From the NCBI GenBank assembly GCA_006386115.1, contig VFIW01000034.1, forward strand, positions 186,001 through 250,000: a stretch of DNA of 64,000 nucleotides, written 5' to 3'. Source of the DNA: Globisporangium splendens. Lineage: Eukaryota; Oomycota; Peronosporomycetes; Pythiales; Pythiaceae. Below the pieces are notes generated by a model that had not been told where the DNA came from, made no database searches, and worked only from the letters and a program-made list of their open reading frames with translations. Of the stretch, positions 35,818-46,002 are shown one piece after another; position 1 is the stretch's first letter; every line of letters begins with the position of its first letter. Made by a program: the position numbers and the translations under genes.

Positions 35818-36090
35818 TTACTTCTTGGATCGCTTGCCCGCGCCCTTCTTCGGGATCGACTTGCCTCGTCGCTTCATCTGGTCGAGCTTGCCGAGGCGCT
35901 CGGCGTTGAGGATCTCGAAGTTCGGGTCGTCGCCGCCGAGACGCAGCTGGATGGGTTTGTTGAACCACTGCACCACCTTGTCGCCCTTGAGCTGCTTGCT
36001 GATCACCTTGTTGCCCGACGCCGTGTGGCGCTGCGGCAGCCGCTGGAAGATCTTGCGTCCCAGATCCGCGAGCACTTGCGTCGACGCCAT
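35818..36090 (-). CDS. MRPS33: Mitochondrial ribosomal small-subunit protein S33 (MRPS33/Rsm27 family)
   Basis: 90-aa protein from the minus-strand ATG at 36090 (MASTQVLADL). This start is preferred to the upstream ATG because family members are about 100 aa and begin close to this motif. LGRKIF near the start, GNKVISKQLKGDKVVQWF in the middle and the basic end (KRRGKSIPKKGAGKRSKK) match the MRP-S33/Rsm27 family of the mitochondrial 30S-like subunit. It shares a short divergent spacer with the epimerase gene. Confidence 0.8.
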   Translation of the reverse strand: MASTQVLADLGRKIFQRLPQRHTASGNKVISKQLKGDKVVQWFNKPIQLRLGGDDPNFEILNAERLGKLDQMKRRGKSIPKKGAGKRSKK

Positions 36091-36422
36091 TGTCACTGCT
36101 TGTGGAATCTGGGGTTTCCGTTTGTGCCAAGGTTGGTGCCGTCGCCATTGATTGTGACACAATTTTAACCAATCAGACAACATCACACGCGTCTATTTGA
36201 GTGAATACAATCTCGCTGCGTCTATGACATGTAAATTCGTTATTTAAAAAACGATTCAGTTGCGTCTATCTTCATAAATTGTGTAAACAATGAATGGTAT
36301 ATTGCGCAAATAACTGAAGCAGAGCGTCATCGCATCGAAAGCCCTTGTGACGAGGTGACGCATACAAATCCCAGCACATTCACAAGCGAATACGACAAGC
36401 AAGAACCACATACAAGACAATC
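36091..36422. promoter_or_regulatory. Divergent promoter region (MRPS33 / RPE)
   Basis: 332 bp between two divergent start codons, so it should serve both genes. It is AT-rich around 36230-36300. No specific motif is assigned. Confidence 0.5.
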
Positions 36423-37121
36423 ATGTGCCACGGTTGCGTGTGTAAGATCGGCCCGTCGCTGTTGGCGTCGGACCTGTCGTGCCTCAAGGACGAGTCGCTG
36501 CGCGTGGTGGCGGCGGGCGCCGACTACCTGCACCTGGACGTCATGGACGGCCACTTCGTGCCCAACATCACGTGGGGAGCACCCGTGATCAAGTCGCTGC
36601 GCAAGCACACGCGCGCGTTCTTCGACTGCCACATGATGGTCTCCAAGCCCGAGCAGTGGGTCTCGGACATCGCGGATGCCGGCGGCGACCAGTTCACGTT
36701 CCATCTGGAGGCCACGCAGAACCCGCTCGCGCTCATCCAGCAGATCCGCGACGCCAACATGAAGGTCGGCGTCGCCATCAAGCCCGGCACCCCCGTTGAG
36801 GCCGTGCTGCCGCTCGTCGACAAGGTCGACATGGTGCTCGTGATGACCGTCGAGCCAGGCTTCGGCGGCCAGAAGTTCATGGTCGACATGATGCCCAAGG
36901 TAGCGGCACTGCGCGAGGCGTTCCCGACGCTCGACATTGAAGTCGACGGTGGTCTCGGACCTTCGACGATTGACGCCGCGGCGAAAGCGGGTGCCAACAT
37001 GATCGTCGCGGGAAGCTCCGTGTTCCAGGCATTGGATCCGGCGCAGGCGATCCTCGAAATGCGCCACAGCGTCGAGAGACATGGTAATGGGAAGACCGAG
37101 GACCAGTTGACCAAGTTGTAG
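36423..37121 (+). CDS. RPE: Ribulose-phosphate 3-epimerase
   Basis: Single-exon 232-aa protein. It interconverts D-ribulose 5-phosphate and D-xylulose 5-phosphate in the pentose phosphate pathway, normally in the cytosol. The TIM-barrel family motifs are all present: [11 protein letters not shown] near the N-terminus, [11 protein letters not shown] with the metal-binding His/Asp, [44 protein letters not shown] with the second catalytic Asp, and VAGSSVF for phosphate binding. Length is normal for the family. No targeting peptide is visible. The first residues (MCHGCVC) are unusually Cys-rich but fit the start. Confidence 0.96.
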   Translation: MCHGCVCKIGPSLLASDLSCLKDESLRVVAAGADYLHLDVMDGHFVPNITWGAPVIKSLRKHTRAFFDCHMMVSKPEQWVSDIADAGGDQFTFHLEATQNPLALIQQIRDANMKVGVAIKPGTPVEAVLPLVDKVDMVLVMTVEPGFGGQKFMVDMMPKVAALREAFPTLDIEVDGGLGPSTIDAAAKAGANMIVAGSSVFQALDPAQAILEMRHSVERHGNGKTEDQLTKL

Positions 37122-37361
37122 CATGGAAATGATACTTCAGAACAATGATCAAAAGGTGAATCATACTGGAAATAGAGAGGAAGAATTGAGAATGCTTACA
37201 AGCAGCAGCATTTGAAACAGAACTGTGGCTTGAGAACAACGAGACATAACAAAAACAAAATGCATTCTTATGAATAATTGATGTGTGTGTGTGTGTTTGT
37301 GTGACAGCACAACATATGCACGAACGCGCGCGCTCTATTGTTCATCTACCACGGGCTCTAT

Positions 37362-38156
37362 TTACATATCTTCATCGTCATCGTCCTCGACCGCGTTGAC
37401 GCTGGCGTCCGCGAGGCGCTTGTACTCGCCCTTGGACCACGAACTGAGCATCACCAGCTTGAACTCGGCCATCTTGCGGTCAAAGTGCACAAGCAACTTG
37501 CACTGCTCCGGCGTGAGCGTCTGTCCTTCTTTGCAAATCGTGTAGTCCTGGTTCAGCACCACATTGCCCTTCTTCAGGTCCACTGGCAAGCCCAAGGTGC
37601 GCAGCGACTCGACCATGGAGCCAATGAACTGCGGCAACGGACCCTGAGGCACTTGCACCGTCTCGGTCGCGACGAAGCCCGAACGCGCGAAATCCTTCTC
37701 CGACAGCTTCTTGAAGTACTCCGTGACCTCTTCCTCGCTCTTGTCCGTGAACAAAAGACCCACGTTGCCGTTCAGGTCGCGCGAGATCTTGGACAAGTTG
37801 TCCGCGTACTCTTCGGCCTCCGTGCGACCCAACGCCACCTTCATCACCTTGTTCTTGCCCAGGAAGAATCTGTTCGCATCAGTTGCCAATTGCAATCATC
37901 AATTTAGTCATCTGCTCAGCTTGCATATAGAGGCTTCCATGAGAATAAGGAATAAGTAAACGCACCTGCTGTCGCGAAAGTCCATGCGCACTTCCTTGAA
38001 ATGGTTGGTGCGCATGTTGACGAACGAGAACGCGAAGAGCGTGGCATAGTTGTCGACGGCCTCGCGCACGGACTCGACCACCTTCTGCTTGAGATCGGAC
38101 GTCTTCTTGTCGACCTTGGTCAACGCCTTGGTGCGCTGGCGCTTGCTCTTGGGCAT
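37362..38156 (-). CDS. MRT4: Ribosome assembly factor MRT4 (mRNA turnover protein 4)
   Basis: Two exons, 38156-37966 and 37869-37362, joined across a 96-nt GT-AG intron to give 232 aa. MPKSKRQRTKALTKV at the start, LFAFSFVNMRTNHFKEVR, RFFLGKNKVMKVALGR, GNVGLLFTDKSEEEV, FARSGFVATETV, LRTLGLPVDLKKG and CKEGQTLTPEQCKLL match MRT4/MRTO4 along its full length. MRT4 resembles ribosomal protein P0 and holds its place on pre-60S particles in the nucleolus until P0 replaces it. The acidic end (VEDDDDEDM) is typical. It is divergent from eIF3h, so the two translation genes share an upstream region. Confidence 0.95.
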
Positions 38157-38446
38157 CCTTCTCTCGTTACGCTTGCGTCCGGAAGTGGTCGATGCGCTGC
38201 AGCCTTTCACGGCGTCAAGAGCTACGGCCGCCTCCACCAACCAAACAGCGCGTCGTGTCCAAATACACTTTTTCACCAATCATCGCCTCCAAAGATAATC
38301 GATCCATCTCTTACTGGATATAAATTTACAACTCGTAAGTTGATTGGTGGAAAGGAGGAAGTTTGGTCGTCCGCCACCAATATTCTGCTGCGGCAAAGGG
38401 GGAGAATTGCTCAGCTAAATTCAAGGGAAGCAAGCAAGCAAGCAGC
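38157..38446. promoter_or_regulatory. Divergent promoter region (MRT4 / eIF3h)
   Basis: 290 bp between two divergent translation-related genes. A CCAAT pentamer occurs near 38375. Shared control of the two genes is an inference from the spacing. Confidence 0.45.
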
Positions 38447-38506
38447 ATGGCGTGGGGACTACCGACGCCCGTGGCGGCCGCCAAGGTCACCACCACCACC
38501 TCCACC

Positions 38507-38541
<35 letters not shown>

Positions 38542-39656
38542 CGTAAATGGCGCCGTGACGACGGCGTCCACGACCTCCACCTTCACGGACAACGCGGACG
38601 AGATCGACATCTTCGAGAACGTCGTGCCGGTCGAGAAAGTGCAGATCGAGGGCGTGGCGCTGCTGCAGATCCTCAAGCACTGCCACGAGAGCGCACCAGC
38701 GAGCGTCGCGGGATCGCTGCTGGGCCTCGAGAACGACGACGCGCGTGTGCTCGAAGTCACCAACTCATTCCCGTCGCCACCGCGATCGGAGAAGAAGCGC
38801 GATGCCGACGAGTACCAGATCGAGATGATGAAGAACCTGCGCGAAGTGGGCATGGACAACAACAAGGTCGGGTGGTACCAGTCGGTGCTCATGGGCACGT
38901 TCTGCACGGCGAGCGTGGTCGAGTACCAGTTCCAGTACCAGCAGTCGCTCGGCCCGAACGCCATCTGCCTCGTGTACGACGCCGCCGAGACTGCCAAGGG
39001 TGCGCTCAGCATCAAAGCCTTCCGCCTCAAGAAGACCTTTGTCGACGCCTACAAGGCCGGTGTGTTCACCAAGGAAAGGTGGGTGCTGCTAGGCTTGCTT
39101 GAAGCCTGGTCAAGAGCAATCGAGTCTCACATGCCTCTGTTTATGTTGTAGCTTTGCGAAGGAGGACATTCGATCGACGACGATCTTTGACGAGCTGCCG
39201 ATCCAGGTGCACAACTCGGACGTGATCAACTGCTGGCTCCAGGAGCTCGTGGCGTCGAACGAGAGTGTGAGCGCCAACAGCTTTGAACGCCTCGACCTCG
39301 CCACGAACGCGTACTTGGAGAACAGTCTCAAGAACATCAGCGTCTGGGCCGACGAGTTGGCGCAGGAGCACTATAAATTCCAGGGGTACGAGCGCGCATT
39401 ACAGAAGCAGCGCGTCGCGTACCAGCAGTGGCAGAACCGACAGCGCGAGGAGAACAAGCTGCGTCGTGAGAACGACAACGACGACCTCGTGCCGGAGGAG
39501 GACCCGAACTTCTTCAAGTCGGTGCACCAGCCTTCGCGCCTCGAGTCACTCCTGATCACGAAGCAGATGAACACGTACTGCGAACACATCAACCGGTACG
39601 CGGGGAAGTCGTTCCAGAAGCTGTTCTTGGCCCAGAAGTTCCACAAGGACCAGTAA
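38447..39656 (+). CDS. EIF3H: Translation initiation factor eIF3 subunit H
   Basis: Exons 38447-39078 and 39152-39656, joined across a 73-nt GT-AG intron, give 378 aa. After a Thr-rich leader the MPN domain begins (VQIEGVALLQILKHCHE, GSLLGLENDDARVLEVTNSFP, EYQIEMMKNLREVGMDNNKV, GWYQSVLMGTF). The C-terminal helical region follows (DLATNAYLENSLKNISVWAD, EEDPNFFKSVHQPSRLESLL, MNTYCEHINRYAG). This matches eIF3h along its length; the JAMM metal ligands are not conserved, as expected for this non-catalytic MPN subunit. eIF3h acts in the cytosolic 43S preinitiation complex. Odd feature: an ACG-repeat encoding about 17 Thr residues near the N-terminus. Confidence 0.95.
38487..38539 (+). repeat. Trinucleotide (ACC/ACG) repeat coding for poly-Thr
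   Basis: ACC codons, one TCC, then about twelve ACG codons in tandem within the eIF3h leader. The length is likely variable between strains. Confidence 0.9.
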
Positions 39657-40167
39657 GGCATGGCACAGAACGAGAGAGGATGGGGACATTGTGGTGCTTA
39701 GCTTCGCAATGGTGTGCGAGTCGCTTGCATGCACGCGCGCATCAGCGTGGGGATATGACCTCGGCGCCAGGGAGGCCGTCGTTGGGACTTTTGGACAGGA
39801 ATTAGCAGGTAGGTAGATTTTTTCGTTTACATTTTGTCACACGGCGCTCGCATGGTCTCTCGTGCTTTCTTCGTGGGTGGGTGCCTTGGAGGTCTAGATG
39901 TGTGTGGACCCCGCGCCAATAAAAAAATCGCTGTCTCTAATATTCATTTCTTTGCATTCGCGACTGTGTGTGTGTTTCTGTGAATGTGGCGGTTGCATGT
40001 GCTTGTATGGTGGACTAGGTTGGTTACCTCGTCAATGCGAATTTGCTTCCTTTTAATGCTTCTCCGTTTGCTTCTTTGCCGTTGAATTCGCGACTTGCGC
40101 TGCGCCGCGGAACAAACACGCAATGGTGAGGTTCACGCATGCATGTTTTGTGTTTCTAGGACACTTT
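39657..40167. other. Intergenic region between convergent genes
   Basis: 511 bp between the 3' ends of eIF3h and the IQ/coiled-coil gene. It contains short GT-rich stretches and AATAAA at about 39917, a possible polyadenylation signal for eIF3h. No gene recognised. Confidence 0.5.
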
Positions 40168-43032
40168 TCATTCTTTCGCGTACCTGTAGACGTTGTACAC
40201 GTGTGGATTCGCCTTGATCTGCGCAATCTCGTCGTCCATCTGGGTCGCACGTTTCACGAGCCGTTCCTTTACCGAGAGCATGCGTTCCGGGACAAATTGG
40301 ATCGTCAGCGCCTGCACGAAAGCACGCCACGTGTCCGTTTCATCCAAAAGATCCGAGCGATGCACGATCTCCATGGTAGACGCTGCAGTGGAACTTGGTC
40401 GGAGCAGTCTCCGATAGCGATCACCCAGACTTGGATCGTTGTCGGGGGTGAGTACGCTCGTGTCGCCATCGCGGATGAACTCGAAAAGCGCACACAACTG
40501 GTTCATTGAATGCATTGCTGTGGACTTTGATGCCGCTGTTCTGGTGGTGGTACTAGGTGATGCTACTGACCCGTCAGCTGCATCTTTGCAGTGCAAATCC
40601 AGACGCGAGAGCACCCATTTGACTCGATGCAGGAGCAATTGATCGTCTTCGTGCAGTTTTCCAGAGCTCTTGGTACCAGGTGAAGCAGCATTGTGGACAT
40701 CCAACTCGGTCTCGTCCACGTCGATCTTGTCCAAAAGCTCCTTGCGTTTGCACGCATGCAACTCGAGCACGACCTTCAAGTCATTTGAAAGCAGCGGGTT
40801 GTCATTGTACATTTTCTCAATGCGTTTGACGGTACCTGGGTGGATATTGCGCATAGCTTCGAGCATTCCCTGCACTCTGACAATGTTTTGCTCGGCATTG
40901 TGAAGCCCGAAGCGAATGACCTGGGTCGAGTCGTGGACTTGCGCGAGTTCGAGTTGCTTCTCTTCCAGTTTGGTCTCCAATTGCGCGATCGACGCATGCA
41001 GCGCCGCGATATTCTCCTGGTACAGACGTGCGTTCGCCTCGAGCCCCAGACACATGCGTTTCTGGTCCTCGAGACTTCGTAACAAGTGCAACTTCGAGTG
41101 CACACCCTCGACGTTCCCAAAGAGCACTTGGTGTTTCCAGAGTCGGAAGAAATTGTACTTGATGTGACGTCGCTGCCGACGCTCGTACGCGACGCAGATC
41201 GTCTCTTTGGTGATCCGATGCGCGCGCTTCTGCGACGCATACACGTACCAGCACCGGAATGGGGTCTGGAAAATGCGTCTCGAGTACGCGCGCCACTCTT
41301 CGATCACATTGTCCCGCAATGCGTGCTGGTACTGAGCTCGCACGTGCCACTTGTGCATCAAACGCACCAGGTTTTCCTTGGTGTTGTCCTCAAAGAGCTT
41401 GCGCACACGGCGAATCCGTTGCCCGTAGGTGGCCCAGGCACGCAGGTGCTTGAGTAGATTCGTTCGCCGATAATGCGCATCGGTCTTGCGAAGATTGTGG
41501 TGCTTGTCAAAGCGATGCAGCGTGCGGCGCTCCGTCACACCCGCGATTGCTTTGTCGACCTGCGCCGCGCGAAACATTGGCAGCCATTCGCACCAGATCT
41601 TGACAATGCAAGCTTTTCGGTCGTGCGCGATGGTACGAGTCCATTTCAGCTTCATTGGTGCGTACTTGAGCGTATACAGCAACTGGAAGTACATGCGCAG
41701 CATATGAGACGAGTGCTTACTGCGAATGACGCGGATGTTTTCCTTGAGAAATTCCTCGTGCACCATCTCGGTCGTGATCAACTCGAAGCGCTCGAGTGCT
41801 TCAAGTCGTTGTCGCGCCTCGGCGTGGCGTTTCTTGGAGTCAGTGGCAACATTTTTTCGACTCCGTGACCCCAACCCCATCAATTTCCACGCGAGGAACA
41901 CGCCTTTGATCAGATTGCGCTGCAGCAATTGGAATCGGCGCTCAGTTTCCTCAAGGCGACGCATACGCAGCGGCAGATTCATCAGCACCACATCACGGAT
42001 CTCGGCGAGGACTCCACGCAGCAGTGCATCCGTGCGCTCGTCCTGCATCGCTGCGATTTGCCGGTTGATGAACTCTTCTCGTGCCGAGAATCGTTCGAGG
42101 TACACGAGGAATTGCGAGCATTTCCGCGTACGCCATGCTGCGAGAGCGCGCTGAAATCTGTCAAATCGACGTCGCACGACGAACGAGCGGCACATCGTTG
42201 CGATCTTGGTGGCCGCGAGTTGCCGTTGCTTGTCGCCAGATGCGACTTCATAGAACACGCGATCGAGACGACGCACGGTCGAGCGGATCCCGCGCACGGC
42301 ATGGGTCATGCGCGCACCTGCTGTCGGGTTTACAGCTCCAGCGTTCGCGTTCTTCTTACTGGCACTGCTGTGGGCTTTGTAGATTTCGACCATGGACTCC
42401 TGGAGGTATTGGTCAATGGCTTGCTGGTGAACCGATGCTTCACCTTCGCGCGTAGCTTCTCGTGACTTGCTGGGAGCTGCGCCAGCAACCGTCGAAGCAG
42501 CAGCACTTTGTCGAGTGGCAAGCGAGCGCATACGCTTGTCGAGCACCGCCATTTCGCCAGCAATTTGAGTCATACACTCCATAGACGCTGCACCTGCTGC
42601 CACAGCTGAAGATGATCTTCGTTCATCGCCACCTCTGGCTGGATCTGGACCAGCAGCGAGTGGGATTTGGTCAGGAGCTGTGATACCGGTAGAAACCCCC
42701 CTTTCGGCGTGTACCAGATGCGGTCAACGTCGCTGGACATACACGCGCAAAATGAGTCAATGCTGGAAATCGAGAGTCAGGTATTAGAACAAGATGGATG
42801 TTCGCGTTTGCTGACTCGTTGAGAATGCTGTTGTAGTGCTCTGGCGTCTGGATGGAGCAGCCGTCGTCGGGTACTGGCTGCTAGTGCTTCGCTGGGTACT
42901 ACCACCAGCGCGCGTCGATGAAGGCGCGTCACTTTCATCCTGCGTTGCGGTGCGGCCATTCACGATCCGATGCAGAAGCACTTCTTCCAGTGACTTTGTA
43001 TGCGGAGGCAGTCGACTCGCCTTCCGCACCAT
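40168..43032 (-). CDS. IQ-motif coiled-coil protein, SFI1/centrin-type repeats
   Basis: The main frame (42603 to 40168) encodes ~810 aa. It is very rich in Arg/Trp/Phe helices spaced like SFI1 or IQ repeats: ATKIATMCRSFVVRRRFDRF, LAAWRTRKCSQFL, VFLAWKLMGLG, WCEWLPMFRAAQV, HLRAWATYGQRIR, MHKWHVRAQYQHA, FRCWYVYASQKR. A coiled coil (LETKLEEKQLELAQV) and a conserved-looking tail follow. Such repeats bind calmodulin or centrin and are common in basal-body and centrosome proteins. Upstream, coding sense continues in another frame (DVDRIWYTPKGGFLPVSQL), joined near 42580-42590 only by a one-base shift. A first exon starting at ATG 43032 is likely (MVRKASRLPPHTKSLEEVLL), but its splice to the next exon is not resolved. 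Confidence 0.6.
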
Positions 43033-43493
43033 TTTCGCGTGAGCCTCTTGCTTTTCCTATTGCCGCGAGCAGAGGGGAAAACTATCTAATCTCTGTGTGA
43101 GTTTTTTCTTGAGGAGACGCACACGCGGCTGGTGGCGACACACAAGAGATGAACCGTCAACCACCCGCGTATTCATCTGCATCCAAAAGGGCTGCCTCAT
43201 CTCGCTTTGACAGGCACACTCGAGTAGTAAAGTTCAGCAATGAATGTGTGAAGCATCGTCGCTGAAGCCAAGTTTGTCATCGCGCGTCAGTCTCGTTACA
43301 TCGCCTCCACCAGAGCATTATCGCCAGGCGTTCAGGTCGTGAGCTCTTCGAGGTGTGTGCTGTCCTGACATATGGCTACATTTTTCGGTATCGGTTCTTA
43401 CCATATGGTTAAGAACCGCCACCTCTGACACCTTGTCGCACACAGCAAAATGCATCATTCTCCACAACTCAGCCTGTTCCACTCCTCTCATTA
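43033..43493. promoter_or_regulatory. Divergent promoter region (IQ protein / RecQ)
   Basis: 461 bp between two divergent genes. No further gene recognised and no specific element assigned. Confidence 0.45.
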
Positions 43494-45302
43494 ATGTCAC
43501 CAACGCCACCTGCGCCTCGAGCTGGCAGCAGCGCCATCAAGGACAAGGATGCGCGTCGCGAGGAGATCCGCGCGTCGCTGGCGCGGTTCGGCTTCCAGAC
43601 GCTGCGCAGTCTCCAGGGTCCTGCGCTGCGCTCGGTGCTCAAGAAGCAAGACACGCTCGTGCTCATGCCCACGGGAGGCGGCAAGTCGCTCTGCTACCAG
43701 CTACCGGCGCTGCTGCTTCCGGGGCTCGTCGTCGTCGTGAGTCCGCTGCTGGCGTTGATGATTGACCAAGTGGAGGCACTGCGGCGCAAGCGCATCGGTG
43801 TCGAGATGCTTTCGTCATTGGTGACAACGGCCGAGAAACTGCAGATCCACCAGACTCTGATGCGCCAATGTCGAAGCAGTGATGATGCACACAGCTCGCA
43901 ATTCCACGAAAGGATCGAGCTGCTTTACATCACTCCCGAGTCGCTCGCCACCGTTGCCATCCAGCGACTGCTGGCGAATCTAAGTCACTACGACGGGATC
44001 TCGCTGTTTGCGATTGATGAAGCGCACTGCATCAGCACGTGGGGCCACGATTTTCGCCCAACGTACCGTCAATTGGGGGATCTGCGAACCCAATTTCCGA
44101 CAATCCCAATCATCGCGCTCACGGCGACAGCGACGCAGCGCGTTCGTGACGATATCCAGACCCAACTGCGACTGCATCCAGAAAGCACGAATGTGCTCAT
44201 GGCGGATTTCAATCGACCCAACATCTCGTACGCGGTGATCGACAAGGACGCGCTGCACAATCCAGTCGATGCGCTCCACAAGTATATTCAGACGTACTTT
44301 AACGACGCAACGGGGATCATCTACTTCCACAAACGCAGCGACACAGAAGCGCTCGCACTTGAACTGCGTCACCGCAATCCGAGCCTCAAAATCGCAGCTT
44401 TTCACGCAAAACTACCCAAGAGTGAGCGAACTCAAGTGCTGCACGCATGGCTAGAAGGGAGCGTCCGCGTGATTTGTGCGACGATCGCATTCGGCATGGG
44501 CATCGACCACCCACACGTCCGCTTTATCGTGCACTGGAACGCTCCGAAGACCCTGGAGGGATTTTACCAGGAATCTGGACGCGCTGGAAGAGATGGAGCG
44601 CCGAGCCAGAGCGTGCTGCTGTACTCGCACGAAGACTATCACCTCTTCCGGTATCTGATCGATCAGACTGCTAAAGCTAGCAACGCGAAGGACAAAAAAT
44701 TGAGTCAGCTGGAAGCACAGCGGAACCACCAGCAGGCGCTAAAACTACTCAACACGGTTCATTCGTTTGCGACAACCAACGAATGTCGCCGGGTAGCACT
44801 CTTGCGGTACTTTGGGCAAACTATTGAAGCTGCTGCATGCAACCAGAGCTGCGATGCGTGCGATTCGTTGCTCAAGTTTTTCAGTTTTCAACGACAGTTG
44901 ACCGTGGAGGAGCGCTCACGCTTGAAGTTGCTGTCTTCGTCTGCATCGACTACGGGTCGAGAGTCTCTTGGAGCGAAAGCCAATTGTGACATTGCAGACG
45001 GCCGTAGCGAACACAGTCGTGGGGCTGGCGGCGGCGATAGCGGCAACAATATTATCGAGATTAGCGATGATGAGGCTGAAGCCATGCCAGTCATTCAACC
45101 GATCCACTGTCGAAGTCGAAAGCGGCGACAACGAACGGATGCCACTCTCATAGACACTGAGGTGAATCAAGTCGTCGTTCTTATTAGTGAGAGCGAGGGC
45201 TCGGATGGTGAGACGAAGCCTAGTGCTCGACGTTCTACACATGCTGCCATTCAAGAAGTATGCATATTATCTGACAGCAGCGACGACGACAACACTCAGT
45301 GA
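43494..45302 (+). CDS. RecQ-family ATP-dependent DNA helicase
   Basis: Single-exon 602-aa protein. It carries the full RecQ helicase set: FGFQTLRSLQ (motif 0), LMPTGGGKSLCYQLPAL (I), VSPLLALMIDQV (Ia), FAIDEAHCISTWGHDFRP (II plus the RecQ loop), ALTATATQRVRDDI (III), GIIYFHKRSDTE (IV), RVICATIAFGMGIDHPHVRF (V) and YQESGRAGRDG (VI). An RQC zinc-binding segment follows with Cys at CRRVALLRYFGQ and CNQSCDACDSL. There is no HRDC domain. The last ~130 residues are Ser/Asp-rich, with two possible SUMO-interacting motifs (NNIIEISDDEAE, VVVLISESEG) and an acidic end. The length and lack of HRDC recall RECQL5 or short RecQ-like proteins. Role: recombination and replication-fork repair in the nucleus. 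Confidence 0.93.
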   Translation: MSPTPPAPRAGSSAIKDKDARREEIRASLARFGFQTLRSLQGPALRSVLKKQDTLVLMPTGGGKSLCYQLPALLLPGLVVVVSPLLALMIDQVEALRRKRIGVEMLSSLVTTAEKLQIHQTLMRQCRSSDDAHSSQFHERIELLYITPESLATVAIQRLLANLSHYDGISLFAIDEAHCISTWGHDFRPTYRQLGDLRTQFPTIPIIALTATATQRVRDDIQTQLRLHPESTNVLMADFNRPNISYAVIDKDALHNPVDALHKYIQTYFNDATGIIYFHKRSDTEALALELRHRNPSLKIAAFHAKLPKSERTQVLHAWLEGSVRVICATIAFGMGIDHPHVRFIVHWNAPKTLEGFYQESGRAGRDGAPSQSVLLYSHEDYHLFRYLIDQTAKASNAKDKKLSQLEAQRNHQQALKLLNTVHSFATTNECRRVALLRYFGQTIEAAACNQSCDACDSLLKFFSFQRQLTVEERSRLKLLSSSASTTGRESLGAKANCDIADGRSEHSRGAGGGDSGNNIIEISDDEAEAMPVIQPIHCRSRKRRQRTDATLIDTEVNQVVVLISESEGSDGETKPSARRSTHAAIQEVCILSDSSDDDNTQ

Positions 45303-45878
45303 TTGACTTTTGAGACATAAGACAGCCAATGCTGCCGTTCACAGGTAGACGATCCAATTTTGACCGTCATCAATGTTTGCAATAGAAATTGCTTTGCGAA
45401 TGGATGCAACAGACCAGCAGACGGGAGTGGTTCTTCAGGGAAAGTGAGCACTTGCCATCTTCCGCAACAACTCGCTTTTTGTTCGACGCGCTGAGGATTT
45501 GAGTCAAATGCAACAAATTTCGTGCGTTAACAGAGCAGCAGAACGGTCCACTCACTTACACACACTGCGCGAGGATCGTTGGAGACATTGATGTTGCTGT
45601 TTGTTAACGCGCGTCGTATAGTACATGACGATCTCTCCCATTTCTGGCTCCTCGCGAATGAATTCTAGAGATAATCCATCTCCACTGTCCAGAAGAAAGC
45701 AGCGCGTGATCTGTGTGAAATCGACAGAAGAATCAAATCCAACGCAGAAAGAGCATGGCAATTGCAGAAGAAGGAAAAACAAACCATGTGCTGAAGTGCA
45801 GTTGTCGGAAGTTGTAAAGATCAATTTCCAGAGGTAAAACGGATCCGTGGAAGAAATGTGAAATGCAATTGCGCTCAA
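45298..45878 (-). CDS. Possible small gene of unknown function, convergent with RecQ
   Basis: A minus-strand coding-like stretch (DSSVDFTQITRCFLLDSG, then LSLEFIREEPEMGEIVMYYT) ends at a strong donor region (GTGTAAGTGAG, about 45560). It can be joined to an exon starting RVEQKASCCGRWQVLTFPEE and stopping at 45298-45300. The stop overlaps the last codons of RecQ by a few bases, tail to tail. No in-frame ATG is visible upstream; the 5' exon is unresolved. I do not recognise the product. Low confidence, but the paired exon and splice signals are more than expected by chance. Confidence 0.3.
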
Positions 45879-46002
45879 GACACTTTCCAGCCTTCAAACA
45901 TGACTGCGTAACTGCAAAGAAGCACCGCCAGGGGACGACGAATCCTTTCGCTTCTCTCTCTCTCTCTCTCTTCCGTCTTTCGCTCACTCATGGTCAGCTC
46001 CA

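Noticed and set aside
36327..37124. 265-codon minus-strand frame opposite the epimerase
   Set aside because: Antisense shadow of a strongly biased gene; the + strand encodes a complete ribulose-phosphate epimerase.
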